64,000 nucleotides of DNA, taken from Adiantum capillus-veneris. Lineage: Eukaryota; Streptophyta; Polypodiopsida; Polypodiales; Pteridaceae. Location: assembly GCA_014529385.2 (NCBI GenBank), contig CM043954.1, positions 94,071,247-94,135,246 on the forward strand, in the 5' to 3' direction. The position numbers and the translations under genes are program-made. This document shows, one piece after another, positions 49,753 through 61,827 of the stretch (its first letter is position 1; every line of letters begins with the position of its first letter). The notes beneath the pieces were generated by a model that saw only the letters and a program-made list of their open reading frames with translations, made no database searches and was not told the DNA's origin.

Positions 49753-52700
49753 GAGATGTCCTCATCCCAACCGAATTTGGGGAAATCTTTGAGAACTGAT
49801 ACTTCGTCCTCCCATGTGGCGTCTTCAATGGGGTAGTCCTTCCATTTTACTAAATTTCTCTGATTACTCTATTTCGCAGACTTCTTTTCCTAGTATCGAG
49901 AATACAATCTGGTTGGAGTTCAAGAATTCCTTGCTTCTGCATCACAATCTGTTCGTCGCCTAGAGTGTGATTAGGGTTTGGAATATAGGGTTTTAGAAGA
50001 TTGATATGGAATACATTATGGACCTTGAGGTGTTCAGGTAGCTTTAATTTGTAAGCTTGATCACTGATCACTTTTATCACTTCATAAGGTCCACAATATG
50101 TGGGGCTTAGTTTTTTGAATTTTCTCAAGGATAAATTTCTTCTCTTTGGCCGTACCCTAAGGAATACTTTATCCCCTTGTTTGAAAAAACGATCATACCG
50201 TTTTGAATCAGCATAATGTTTTTGGCGGTCCTTAGCTGCTTGAATGTCCTGTTGTATGGCTTTGGTTTGGGCATCCATCTCATCCAACATTTGTTTTGAA
50301 GCTTCTTATCTTGTAGTGCGGTCATAAAAGTTTAGGGTTGATATACATTCATGCCCATAAAGTGCATTAAACGGTGACATCCCAAAGCTTTTATGGAATG
50401 AGGAATTATAGGCAAATTTCACTAGAGGAAGAAATTGTATTTATTTTTGGTGTTCTCTACGGATGTCCTGAATAACTTGATTCACTCTTTCTGTTTGACC
50501 GTCCGTCTGAGGGTGATAAGCTGCACTGAAACATAGCTGAGTACCTAAGGTTTCAAATAAAGCTTTCCAAAATTTTGAAGTAAATTTTGCATCCCTGTCA
50601 ATGACTATTCTCTTAGGAAGTCCGTGTAATCTAAAGATCTCTTTGACAAATAAACGACTTATGTCTGATGCAGTGTAAGTTGTTTTCATAGGCATCAAAT
50701 GAGACACTTTAGTCAGCATGTCCACTACCACCATAATGGAGCCATAACCCCCTTGAACGGTAGGAAGGCTTGTTACAAAGTCCATGCTAATGAGTTCCCA
50801 CTTCATTTGAGGAATGTCAAGAGGTTGAAGTTTCCCTGGCATCATTACTCTTTCAGTCTTAGTCCTTTGACAGGAAAGGCATTGTTTGATGTAGCAAAGT
50901 ATATCTTCTTTCATTCCTGACCGAAAAAAGCTTTTCCTTATGGCATTAAGTGTCTTTGCATAGCCAGGATGGCCGGCGTCTAGAGCGTTGTGTCCTTCAT
51001 AAAGGATTAACTTCTTTAAAGTTGGATTCTTAGGAATGTAAAGCCGGTACTTATAATATAGAAGCCCATCTTCAAGTGAATAATCCTTGATTCTGTCCTT
51101 CTCTTTCTCTTTTAGGTCCTTTTGATTGATAACCTGTAGGAGTTTTCGATAATCCTCATCTTCCACGGGGGCTTCCTTAACCTTGTTTAGAATTGGATTG
51201 TCGAGACTGGGGAAATGGTCCCAAGAAAAACCTTGCGGCTAAGGGCATCAACAACTACATTCTCCTTTTCTAGTTTATATTTTATTTCAAAATCATATTC
51301 TTGTAGGAGTTCTATCCATCTACGCTGCCTCATGTTGACTGTTTCTTGTGAAAAAATCCACTTTAGACTTTGATGATCAGTGATTAACTGAAACTTTACT
51401 CTTAGAAGATAGTGCCTCCAGAGCTTAAGAGCATGGATGACGGCTAGGAGTTCCAGATCATGAGTTGGATAATTCAGCTCGTGGATGTCTGAGAAGTAAA
51501 GGCGACTGGTCTGCCTTCTTGGTTTAAGACTCCTCCTATAGCAAGGCCGCTGGCATTGGTTACTATTTCAAAATCTTGAGTGAAGTCAGGGAGTTTTACA
51601 GGGGTTGATGTGAGATTTTGTTTTAGTTTGAGGAAACAATCCTCCTGTTCTTTTTCCCATGTAAGTTTGGCTGTCTTTTTAAGTAGTTGTGTTAAGGGTG
51701 CGGCGATGACTTCATAATCTTTAACGAAGATTCTATACCATCCTGTAATGCCCAAGAATCTTCAAATCTCACTAACCGTCTTGGGTTGTGGCCAATCTAT
51801 TATGTCCTTAATCTTTGCGGGGTCTACAGAGATTCCTTTAGGGTTTATTATAAATCCAAGATAGCTAACTTCGGGCGGAAAGAACACACATTTGCTCATC
51901 TTGGCATACAAGTGATGTTGGCGTAGAAGATGAAGTACTTTACGTACATGGCCTTCATGATCTTTTTCATCTTTGGAATATACCAAGATATCGTCGAAAA
52001 ATACCAACACAAAATCATCCAGATACTCTCTGAATATATCTTGCATGAGACGGTTAAAAGTAGCCGAAGCATTCATAAGGTTGAAAGGCATCACACTGAA
52101 CTCATAATGCCCATACCAGGTGCTGAATGCAGTTTCATAAATATCTGCTTCCTTAATCCGGATTTGATGGTACCCTGATCTGAGATCAATTTTTGTGAAT
52201 ACTTTGGCTCCATGTAATCTATCAAGTAATTCGTCGATGCGAGGAATAGGATACTTATTCTTTACTGATACCTGGTTAAGTCCCCTATAATCGATGCAGA
52301 GACGTAAAGATTCATCCTTCTTCTTTTGGAATAGAACAGGTGCTCCCCAGGGTGAAATGCTTGGTCTTATGAATCCTTGTTCAATAAGTTGAAGAAGTTG
52401 TTCTTTTAATTCAATAGCTTCAGGGAGGGACATTTTGTAGATTCTTTTTGAAATTGGTTCACTACCTGGAAAGGTTTCTATTTCGTGGTCTATGTCCCTT
52501 GGACGAGGTAAATTTGAGAGATCTTCCGGAAATATACCTGAAAATTCCTTAAGCCATTCTGGAGTTGTGTTGTCCTTTGAATCATTCGCCTTATTGAGTT
52601 TTACTACAAATATCTGTTGCCCCTTGCGTAACCCTTTCAGAAGCCGACTAGCCTTAACTAAATGAGCCTTAGGCTTCCCATTTGATCCTTGTACTAATTT

Positions 52701-53950
52701 TTCTTCACCTAAGTGATTTTTGAAGGATAGGTTCCCTTGAGCACAGTGAATATGGGCTTGATTTTTGATTAACCAATCCATTCCTAGAATACCATCATAG
52801 CTTCCTAGTGGTAGAGTCCAAAAGTAAGATGAAGTAAGGGTTCCTCCCAGTTCAAACTCAACTTCTCCGACTGTAAATTGAGATAGAACCTCTTTCCCTT
52901 TTGCTAGTTCTATCACTAATTTCTTGGTGGGATATTGGTTTAATTTGAGTTTTCTTAAGTATTTAGGGGAGAGAAAAGAGTGTGTGCTGCCACAATCTAT
53001 AAGTAGTTCAAAATTTTCACCTTCTTTGTTTGCAGTTTGAACGACAGCATACTGTTGCCAAGCTCCAGGGTTATCAATGGCGGCAAAAAGAGTAGCTCTT
53101 TCATCTTCTTCATCCATCAAGGTTGGCTCTCCTACTGCAGCATAAGCTCTGGCTCCTCTACCTCTTCCTCTGCCTTGTCCTCTATTTCTTCCACCTCTTT
53201 GATTATTTCCTTGGCCTATCTGAGTCTGAGGAGTAGTTCCAGCACCAACTCGGGGATTTTGCTCCTCAGGGCATCGGCTCCTGTAGTGCCCCATTCGATT
53301 GCATCCATAACATTTGATATTTGGAAAAGTCTGTTCTATAGCAGCTGCAACTGTCACTGCTCTTCGTTGATTTCCTTGGTTAAAATTTCCCCTTGTCCTT
53401 CCTCTAAAGTTATTGTAGTTATAATAGTTCCTTGCAGGGGGGTTTCCTTCAGCCGCAAGCGGTTTAGCTCTGAGAAGGGCATCTTGAATAGATGTGGGTC
53501 TCATAGCTTCTAAACGGGTACTTAAAGGTTTGTTTAGGCCATGGCAGAAATAATCAATCTGTTGTTCCATTGTCATTGGTGGTGCATAACACCGTAAAGA
53601 CACATATTTGGTGTAGTATTCTTCTAAAGTAAGCCCTAACTATCTAAGGGCAAAAAATTCATTCATTCTAATAGCTTGATCTTTCTTTCACTGCCTGTTT
53701 CATTGTTTCCCAGGATGGACTAATGAAACGATTATCTCTACAATGCTGTTTCCACCAGAGTTTATCATCCCTAGTGAGTCGAAACATTCCTAGCATTGCC
53801 TAATTTTCTGAAGCAGTTCCTGCTGCCAAGAAATAGTCATCCATGACGTCGAGCCAGGCTTCGGCATCACGTTCTAAGTTGGTTCCTCTTCCTTGAAGGT
53901 TGGGAGTTGAACCTGTTTTAGTAGTAGTTTCTTCTCCTGGGTGGGAGTGT
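49753..53950 (-). pseudogene. Chromovirus gag-pol with C-terminal chromodomain
   Basis: Decayed gag at 53950-53605, then a long frame at 53603-51762: gag C-terminus with knuckle [14 protein letters not shown], protease [12 protein letters not shown], and RT ([40 protein letters not shown]). RNase H at 51755-51200 has its first catalytic Asp replaced (IVTNASGLAIGGVL) and is frameshifted. Integrase at 51166-49850 has the HHCC region (HNALDAGHPGY...CLSCQRTK), MDFVTSLP, VIDRDAKFTSKFW and HPQTDGQTERVNQ, with two in-frame stops at 50440-50290. GPYEVIKVISDQAYKLKLP follows. The chromodomain (LVKWKDYPIEDATWEDE, 49865-49753) lies one frame over, after a stop. Lesions in every domain make it non-functional. 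Confidence 0.9.
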
Positions 53951-54239
53951 AAAGGCTTTTTGCATTACCCTGAGTTTTTAATTAATGAAGATCTTTTAGT
54001 GATAACAAGTAATTTTGTGTTTTCATGCAACTTTTCTAGTCTATACTTTTAGAACTTTGAATGAAAACAGAAATCCAACATTTACTATAACCATTTCATT
54101 TGAATTACACAAATCATATCATTCTCATAAAACCATGGTATATAGAAGAGTTAATACAATCACTAACTCATATTGTGTACAAGATGGACTCGTACTATAT
54201 ACAAGATGGACTCATACTATATACAAGAGGTAACTCTCT

Positions 54240-54732
54240 ATACCAAAATCTTCTTAACCACTGGTGGGTCTGAGAAGAGATAAAAAAATATAACATCTTT
54301 TGGTCCTCTAAATTTAGGGCCTACCCTCATGGGTCTGATCCTACCTGGGTATACAACTTTAGCTACCTAATCAGATACCCACTGATTCTGGGACACCTCT
54401 ATCCAATCTATAGTAATAGTCTGATCCTGATCTTCAATCCCACTGAAAAAGAAAACTTAGATGGTTCGAAGTGTTTCTGCCCATTTGAATCTCTTCAAAT
54501 TTAGTGCCAATCCTTCTATCTGTCCCACATCAATCAGAAAAATTCCGCCAAATTGTGACCAGCTGATTCCCCATGTAGGAGGAGGGGAAAACATTTCGTC
54601 TAATAATTGCATGATGCTCCTGCGAAATACGAATTTATCGGAGTTGCAAGCAGCCTCGAACATGATTTTGAAGATCATAAACTTTCGGTAAGCTTGGCGG
54701 ACATTTTCCTGTATTGATAGAGAAATTCTCAT
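54240..54732 (-). pseudogene. Extra leader ORF between primer site and gag of the chromovirus
   Basis: The minus-strand ATG at 54732 opens 91 codons (MRISLSIQENVRQAYRKF ... KRFKWAETLRTI) to a TAA. The same frame then stays open, apart from one TAG, to about 54240 (GIEDQDQTITIDWIEVS, GRIRPMRVGPKF). That is about 160 codons with two stops. I do not recognise a family. It lies about 90 bp downstream of the primer site, where chromoviruses usually have untranslated leader. TTTTCTTTTTCAG directly after the first stop resembles a 3' splice site. Confidence 0.45.
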
Positions 54733-54823
54733 CTCAAAATATACTATAATTAAAAATGCAAAATAACTTATTGTGCGTATTTTGTCAACTTTTCAATCTA
54801 GGGTCAGGACCTTGTTAAACAAT

Positions 54824-54835
54824 GCTCTGATACCA
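54824..54835 (-). promoter_or_regulatory. Primer-binding site of the chromovirus
   Basis: TGGTATCAGAGC, complementary to the 3' end of initiator-Met tRNA, two bases from the 5' LTR end. It fixes the orientation of the element. Confidence 0.9.
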
Positions 54836-56379
54836 CTTGTGAGGTCTCCAAACCCGCCGACACCAAAAAGCGGGATGGGATCCTTGACAGGTCTCTACGC
54901 CTAATAAAATCTGAGTCCCTAAACAAGAAGAATCCAGGAATTTACACTAATCAGGTCCACCCGTTTATGATTGACAACCTTAGTCAATCCCCACTTACCA
55001 CCCCGCACTCACACATGTTGCTTTGTTATTTAATTACTACCACATTCTTGTCACAATTAAATTAATGATTTTTTAAAACTTTCATAACTGAATTTCATTA
55101 AAACAGCTCTTGAAAACAGTATTGAAAACATTCTTTTAGCATACAAACATCTTTAGACTTAAGACAAGGTACTGTCATTCAAGAGTAACTCTGATCAGTA
55201 CTGGTTTGTCTCAAGACCACCTATACAGGGGTGAAAAAACGGCACCCATTCCTTATTTATAAAAACCGGGGTGGAAAAAGTCATCACCCAAAGTCCGGGC
55301 GCCCATACGCCAACCGGTTGCCCATACAACCGGGCGGTTCCTCTAGGATAAACTCAATATCTTAAGTAAAATCCACAAGCACAGACAAGCACGGGGAAAA
55401 GACTCCACGTGCACTGAGGAAATCGACTCATCCATGGCGGAGGTGTCTTGAGACAAGCTGTCTTAAGGATGATTAAACATTTCTTTCCTAGGTCAATCAG
55501 TCGTAGTTGAATAATTTCTTTTCTATTTACAACCATTGCTCGTTGGTTTCTTGGAAGCCACCTTCCTTTTACGGCCAGTTAATCCTTCCTAGTTCTTATG
55601 TATGCAATGTTACTTTATAAACGAACTTTAAGTTTTTTAAAGACTTAAGTGAACAAATGGAAATCCACCTGACTGGTCAGCCATTTGCTGCTGTACTGGC
55701 GCGTGCAGACTTTCCTCCGTAGGCCTATGACTAGGCCCAGCCTCATGGTCATGAGTTGCTCTATTCTTTTTGTGGATTGTATCCTCTTCATCGGAAAAAG
55801 GATTTCCTCTGGTTCTTTTTGGAGCCATATTGACATCCTTTATAAAAGGACTTAATCGATTAGAGAATTAAATGATTAATCTCTTTATTCCTTTTATCCA
55901 AAAATAAAGAGTTTTGGAGTAAATAGGTATCCTTGTTAAATATTTGGATGAAATATTTCTCCTGTAGCTTCCTGGTACTATTAGTATTCTCCCATAATTA
56001 TTGGAGCTATTTTTCTAAATTTCTCTTTTTAATTTATGTTCCAAAATACCCTATTTTGGCCTTAGTAAATTATGAGTTACCTATCTGCTAGTGGGATATT
56101 TACCCTAGATGGATTTTGATATGTTATATCTCCAATAATTTTTTGGATGACTCATAAAATTGATTTATAAATTTTCTTCCTAGATTTATGGTCTAATTTA
56201 GACAATATTGGGGTCGGATAATTTGTTACACTAATTATTTGGGGCTAAGGTAATTTTTCCAACCTTCAAAAGTTGTTTCTGATCTCTGGTAATTACCAGG
56301 TAATTATGTAAATTTATTTATTGACTTTCTTTTCCCAATTTATACACAAAATTTGCTAATATTAGTTAAGATAATTAGC

Positions 56380-57060
56380 TAAACTGATTATTTGTGATTA
56401 AGATAATGATCACGAGTTTCTTAAGATGTGTTTTAACTTTGATAATTATCTCAAATCTTTTTAGTTTAGTTTGCTATTTTCCCTCTTTAATTTAATTTTC
56501 CAAAAAAACAATGTTTTTCTACTGATATAATTAGATAAACTAATTATCATGGGTTACTTACGATGTATTTTATTTTTGATAATTATCTCAAAGATTTTTA
56601 GTTTAATTTGCTATTTTCCCCCTTTAATTTTTCCTTAAAAAAAGTGTTTTTTTACTAAGTTAATTAGCTAAAATAATTATTTGTGGTTACAATAATTATC
56701 ATAGGTTTTTAAAGATGTTTTTGACCTCTGATAATTATCTGAAAGCTTTTAAATTGAATTTTCTATTTTCCTTCTTTAATTTTTTCTTAAAAACAGTGTT
56801 TTTTACTGAGATAATTAGCTAAAATAATTATTTGTGGTTAAAATAATTATCACGTATTTCTTAAGATGTGTTTACCTCTAGGAATTATCTCAAAGCTTTT
56901 TAGTTTAATTTTCTATTTTCTCGCTTTAATTTTCCCTTAAAATAGTATTTTTCTACTGGGATAATTAGTTAAATTGATTATCTATGGTTAAGATTGTTAT
57001 CATGGTTTTTTATGACGTATTTTACCTCTAATAATTATCTCAAATTTTTTAAACTAATTT
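56380..57060. repeat. About 150-bp tandem repeat array inside the chromovirus 5' LTR
   Basis: Five degenerate units matching the array at 47790-48760, with anchors near 56423, 56561, 56712, 56863 and 57012. It has about one unit fewer than the partner LTR. Confidence 0.85.
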
Positions 57061-57900
57061 GATCATTTTCCCCTTTATTTTCTCTTAAAAATAATGTAAT
57101 TCTGCTTAAATAATTACGAAAAGTATTCAAAAAATTAAGACATAATTTTCATAGGATCTTGATAGTCTAACACAGCTTTGATAATTATCTTACCTTAATC
57201 TAAATCTAGTTAGTATAATTATCATTAATTTATGGTTAAAATGAGTAATTTCAGTCCTAATATAATATAATAATTAACAAGATTAGTATCCCTAAGCTTA
57301 ATCTCAATAATCAGCATAGAATTAAGAATTAGGAGAGAATTTTAGAGTGTAAGTAAGTTTAATCTTTTTAATTTATTGAAATAATTAAGAAAATGTAAAT
57401 AGATTAGCATAATTTTGCTAATTAAAAAGATTTAGTGCTAATTACTGTTGATTAACCAACTAGAGATTTTCTCTCAAGTGATTTTTGAGTAGAGATCTCT
57501 CTAGGTGAGAGAGAATTGGCTAGGACTCTGAGTCTAATTTCTTTAGCAAAGAAGGGGGTCTATTTATAGTTTTTCAGAGCCCCTGGGCTGTTTCTGGCAG
57601 GTCCTGGCACCTGAAGCAAGCCCCCAGATTCCCCCTAGCGCCACCTGCTGCTAAGATTAGCTTGGACAGGTTCATCACAGCCCCACATAGCCCCTCGGCC
57701 TCCTAAAATCGATTTCTGCTATTTTCTTTGACTTTTAATAATTAGCTTTGGAAATATCTGCAGTTTCTAAAACCTTTTTTTTCCCCATAAAGGGCGAGAG
57801 CAGATTTATATTAAAGAAAGATCGTGATTACAAAAAAAACTACCGCAAAGGGTATGGTTCGGTCAATAGTTACAAAAAACTTGGTGTTCAAAATTACATT

Positions 57901-60900
57901 CTACTCTGTCAAATTTTCCAGAATATCGTGCAGGCGGGCAACTAGCCGGATTCCATTGCTATGTAGCCTTCTTAATCTTTCCACATCTGCTTTGCATTTG
58001 TCCAGCATCCTCTGCAGGTGTGTATAGGAGCCATCGAGAAGCACCTCTTGTTGTTTGTTCATATTTGCAATGTTGTAGTAGCTCATACAGTCCGTGAGTA
58101 CCTTGAAGTTGGCTTCATACACTCGACATTGATCAAGCTTTAGCTGATTCACCTGTAGGGAGAAGCAGTGAAAAAGTTCTCTCAGACTTTTAGTCTAGTA
58201 AGCTATGTTAAACAACCTATCATTTCGGTAGGACCAAATAATCCAAAAAAATTCCCCTCTTATTCTATTCCAAACCACTGAAAATAACGACATTGAATCC
58301 CCTAACAATAATTGCTTCCAATTTAAAGTGCATCCTAGCCCATCACACAAAGGTGATAGAATCTCTATACTTTTAGGGCAGTTCATGAATAGATGTGGGA
58401 TGTCCTCCTCAACACTGTTGCATCGCATGCAGAGCCCAATACCTAACCTTGCAGTCCTCATTCTATGACCAGTCCAAACTGCCTTGTGCATGATTAGCCA
58501 AAGTAAAATAGACTGTTTGGATGGGATTCCTCAATTCCAAATTGCCTGAAATTTGAATGCCCATTGTCGGCAATCCAGTGCAGTCCTCCATTTTCTATTT
58601 AGTGAAGTGTGTAGTGGTTCCAAGAGGTTTGGGGCTAGAGTGGGGGGGTTATGCAGAGCACTTCCACTCGACCAATACAAGGCCTTGGAGGAGGGGTTAA
58701 GGTCGCTTGAGAGAGTCCACTCCAACTCTTTTGGGAAGAGGGATTTCCTGCTATCAATCAATGATATTTCCCAAGGTTGTAGGTTGTATCGACTTGTGAG
58801 CTCGGTCAGGGAGAGCCACATGTGCTCTAGCTTGTGCCACAGATTTCTCCATGTTGTGAGGCCTTTGTTATGAATGCATTTGGCTATCCTACTCTATACC
58901 TGATTGAGGGGGGGAATTGGAGGCAATGACCACCACATTGATTCATGGGCTCTTAGGTTAAGGCAGTTTTTGGAGTCCCAGTTAATTCTTAAGTGGTCTC
59001 TATATCTGTTCCAAGCTCCACACAACGATTTAAGGAGGGGGGAGGCACTGGGCGTTATCTCAAAAGGTCAAAAGAAGATTGAAATCCATGGAAGAGGGAG
59101 CATCCCATTGCTTCCTTTAATTTTGAATTTGCTGATGCTCCTGACCAGCAATGAGGCCCACTCGTCTTCAGGCTTTTCCAATGCTCTAAGGATGAGTTTA
59201 ACTGCAAGTTTGTCCGCCCATTTACTAAAGTTGGGAAGTCCTAGCCCCCCCTGTGCCTTGGGGAGGCAGCATACATCCCAACTGACCTTAGCTAGGCCTT
59301 TCCTCATCGGATCTCCTAACCAAAGGAAGTTTTTACATGCCCTGGTTATGTCTTTTAGCTAGGAGTCGCGGGGTCTCCAATAGGAGAGAAAAAACAAGAC
59401 ATAGCATGAGATAAAGTGCTTGATGACCAGTGCCCGCCCTGCAATATTAGCCTGGAAACCCTTCCATCGATTTAGTTTGGAGGAGAAACGCTCCAGTACC
59501 CATTGCCACCTCTATGTCATGGATACCCTACATCCAAAAGGGATATCTAAGAGTCTGAAGATGACCCTGTCTTGAAGTATTGTGCAACCTTGCTCTGCAA
59601 TCCACCTTGGGATTGGAGAGAGGGAAGCTCTAATTCCAGTCTTGGAATGGTTGATCCGGGATCCCGATGTTGTGCAGAATGTCTTCAGACGGTTCCAGAA
59701 GCATTGGAGTGACTGCTCATCATTGTTGAGTAGGCCATTGGTGTCATCAGGGAATTGTGATAGGCATTGCTATTTGCCATCTGGTAATAATACTCCTTTG
59801 AGAGTCCCTTCCCTCATTTTGGCTTTGACCAGCCAATTGAGAGAGTCTGCTGAGGTTTCAAAGAGTAGGGGAGGTAAGTGGGCATCCTTGTCGAACCAAT
59901 CGATTGAGAGGGAATGGCTCCGAGATGCCATTGTTGAGTGCCACTCTTGCTTGAGCATTCCCTAGAAGAGCATGTACAAACCTAATCATACCAGGTCCGA
60001 AGCCCATCATGGTCAGGCAGTCGAGGATGAACGTCCACTCCAGTCTGTCGTAGGCTTTGTCGAAGTTGACTTTGACAAAGATGAAGTCCTCGCAGGAGTC
60101 TTCGGCATGTTCTATTCCCTCCCACATTGCAATAACAGCTTCCATGATTCTCCTTCCTTTGATGAAGCCTTTTTTCTCTGTGCACAGCCACAACCACTTT
60201 AATAGGGCAGGGGAAATTCTAAGTGTTATGGCTTTGGCAAATATTTTGTAGGTTGAATTTAGCATGGTGAGTGGTCTCCAGTTTGAGATGGTTTCTTTGG
60301 GTCCTTTCTTATGTAGAAGTTTAATGACTCCCGTATTGAGTTGAACTGGTAGGGCTCCGTGTTTGACTGATTCCTCCCATACTTTAAGGAGGATAGGAGC
60401 CAGCACTTCCTTGAAGGTATGGTAGATTTCAGTCGGGAGCCCATCTAAGCCAGGAGTCTTCTTGGGCTTTAAGGATTCAATTGCCCTTTTTATTTCTCAC
60501 ACTGTGAGTCCTGAATCAAGCTGGACTGTTAGGTGGGAGGGATAACTTTAGGCCTGCATTGTCTGCTTTGTTCACGGGTTGCATTCACCTCCTCATTCAG
60601 TAGCTCCTTAGGACTGAATAGCAAGGAGAAGTGTTCTCTCACTATTTCCAGATTTTCACATTCATCGCTAGCCTTGCCCTTTGGTCCCACTAAGAATGGG
60701 ATGGCCTCTCTCATGTGTTTCTTCCTCAGATTTTGAAACGTTTCTTTTGTAGGCTTATCCACTTTGCCTGCCCACCATTCCCTAAAGAAGACCGCAGCAT
60801 GCTTGAGGGTGAGGTCCTCCTCAACCTGAAGTTGATGCCTTAGAGTGGCTATCTTATCCTAAGTGTCAGAATTAGGGCTCTTGCTGCACTCCATCTCGGA

Positions 60901-61827
60901 CAGTTCACTGTAAATTTTGTCCTTGCGCTTTCTCTTGATTTCTGTTACTTTTTTCCTGAACATTATAAGAGTTTCTTTAGTGTTTGCTATTGCCAATGTC
61001 CATGCCTTAGATGGAGTGAGTCCCTTTGAGAAAGCTTGCACCCATATTGCCTTAATGCTACTCTGTACTTCTTCCAATTGAAACAGCGAGGTGTCCGTGT
61101 GAAACCAGTGGTTCCTACTTTTCCTACATTTATCATCCAGGGTTATCACTAAAGGATAGTGGTCCGAGATACAAGACGTGTGTCTGGGTTTCACTTTAAT
61201 TCTATTAAAGCTTCTGGCTATGGAAGTGCTTATGTAGCATCTATCTAGTGTGGCTTTTCTAGCATTGAGGCCTTTTGAGTAGTTCTGCCATGTGAAATCT
61301 CCAGGAGATTCGACATCCCACAAATCAAGGTGGTCCTTTAGCTGGTTCCATTCCTGAAGCTCTGATCCAGAGATTACATTGCCTCGGTGAAGAAAACGGT
61401 CTTCTATGGTTTCTACCATATTGAAATCACCAATGAGAATGGTGGGCTCACTTTGAGCTATAAGTTGTTTCCACAGTTGGGTTCTGTCTCTGCCAGAGCC
61501 TCCTGCATAAATAAACAAAATCATGCATTGGACAGGGGACTCTACAGCCACCCCCACCCAGTAAGTTCCTTTGCCAGATTTAGTTGGGTTCACCTTCCAT
61601 GATTGGGGTATGCCAATTGCAGTACCACCCGATCCCTTTTCATGTGAGGAGCAGTGCGAGAGGTGCTTTTTAGAGATAACAGAAAGCCTTCGGGAGAGCT
61701 CATCCCCAAGAGTTTTTATCTCTTGCAGTCCAATGATATCAACAGTAAAATTATTAAGCCAGGCCCTAATTTTCTTTGCTTTGAGAGGGTCCGCAAGATC
61801 CTTGATATTCCAAGAGACTACTTTCAT
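57901..61827 (-). pseudogene. LINE ORF2: endonuclease, reverse transcriptase, zf-RVT
   Basis: The ATG at 61827-61825 starts MKVVSWNIKDL, an APE-type endonuclease (IIGLQEIKT, ILIGDFNMVE, ISDHYPLVITLDD) open to 60859. RT pieces follow in shifting frames at 60840-59520 (KKGPKETISNWRPLTML, KGFIKGRRIMEAV, VKVNFDKAYDRLEW). The catalytic box near 59745 reads FPDDT instead of the usual F/YADD. A C-terminal zf-RVT region is at 58491-58195 (GLCMRCNSVEEDIPHLFMNC), then, past one TAG, a Lys/Leu-rich tail at 58152-57901. At least six lesions are visible. ORF2 would nick target DNA and prime reverse transcription, but this copy cannot. Confidence 0.88.

Noticed and set aside
57901..58152. 83-codon frame as an independent small gene
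   Set aside because: It continues the LINE ORF2 frame after one TAG and lies just before the poly(A) tail, so it is the ORF2 C-terminus.
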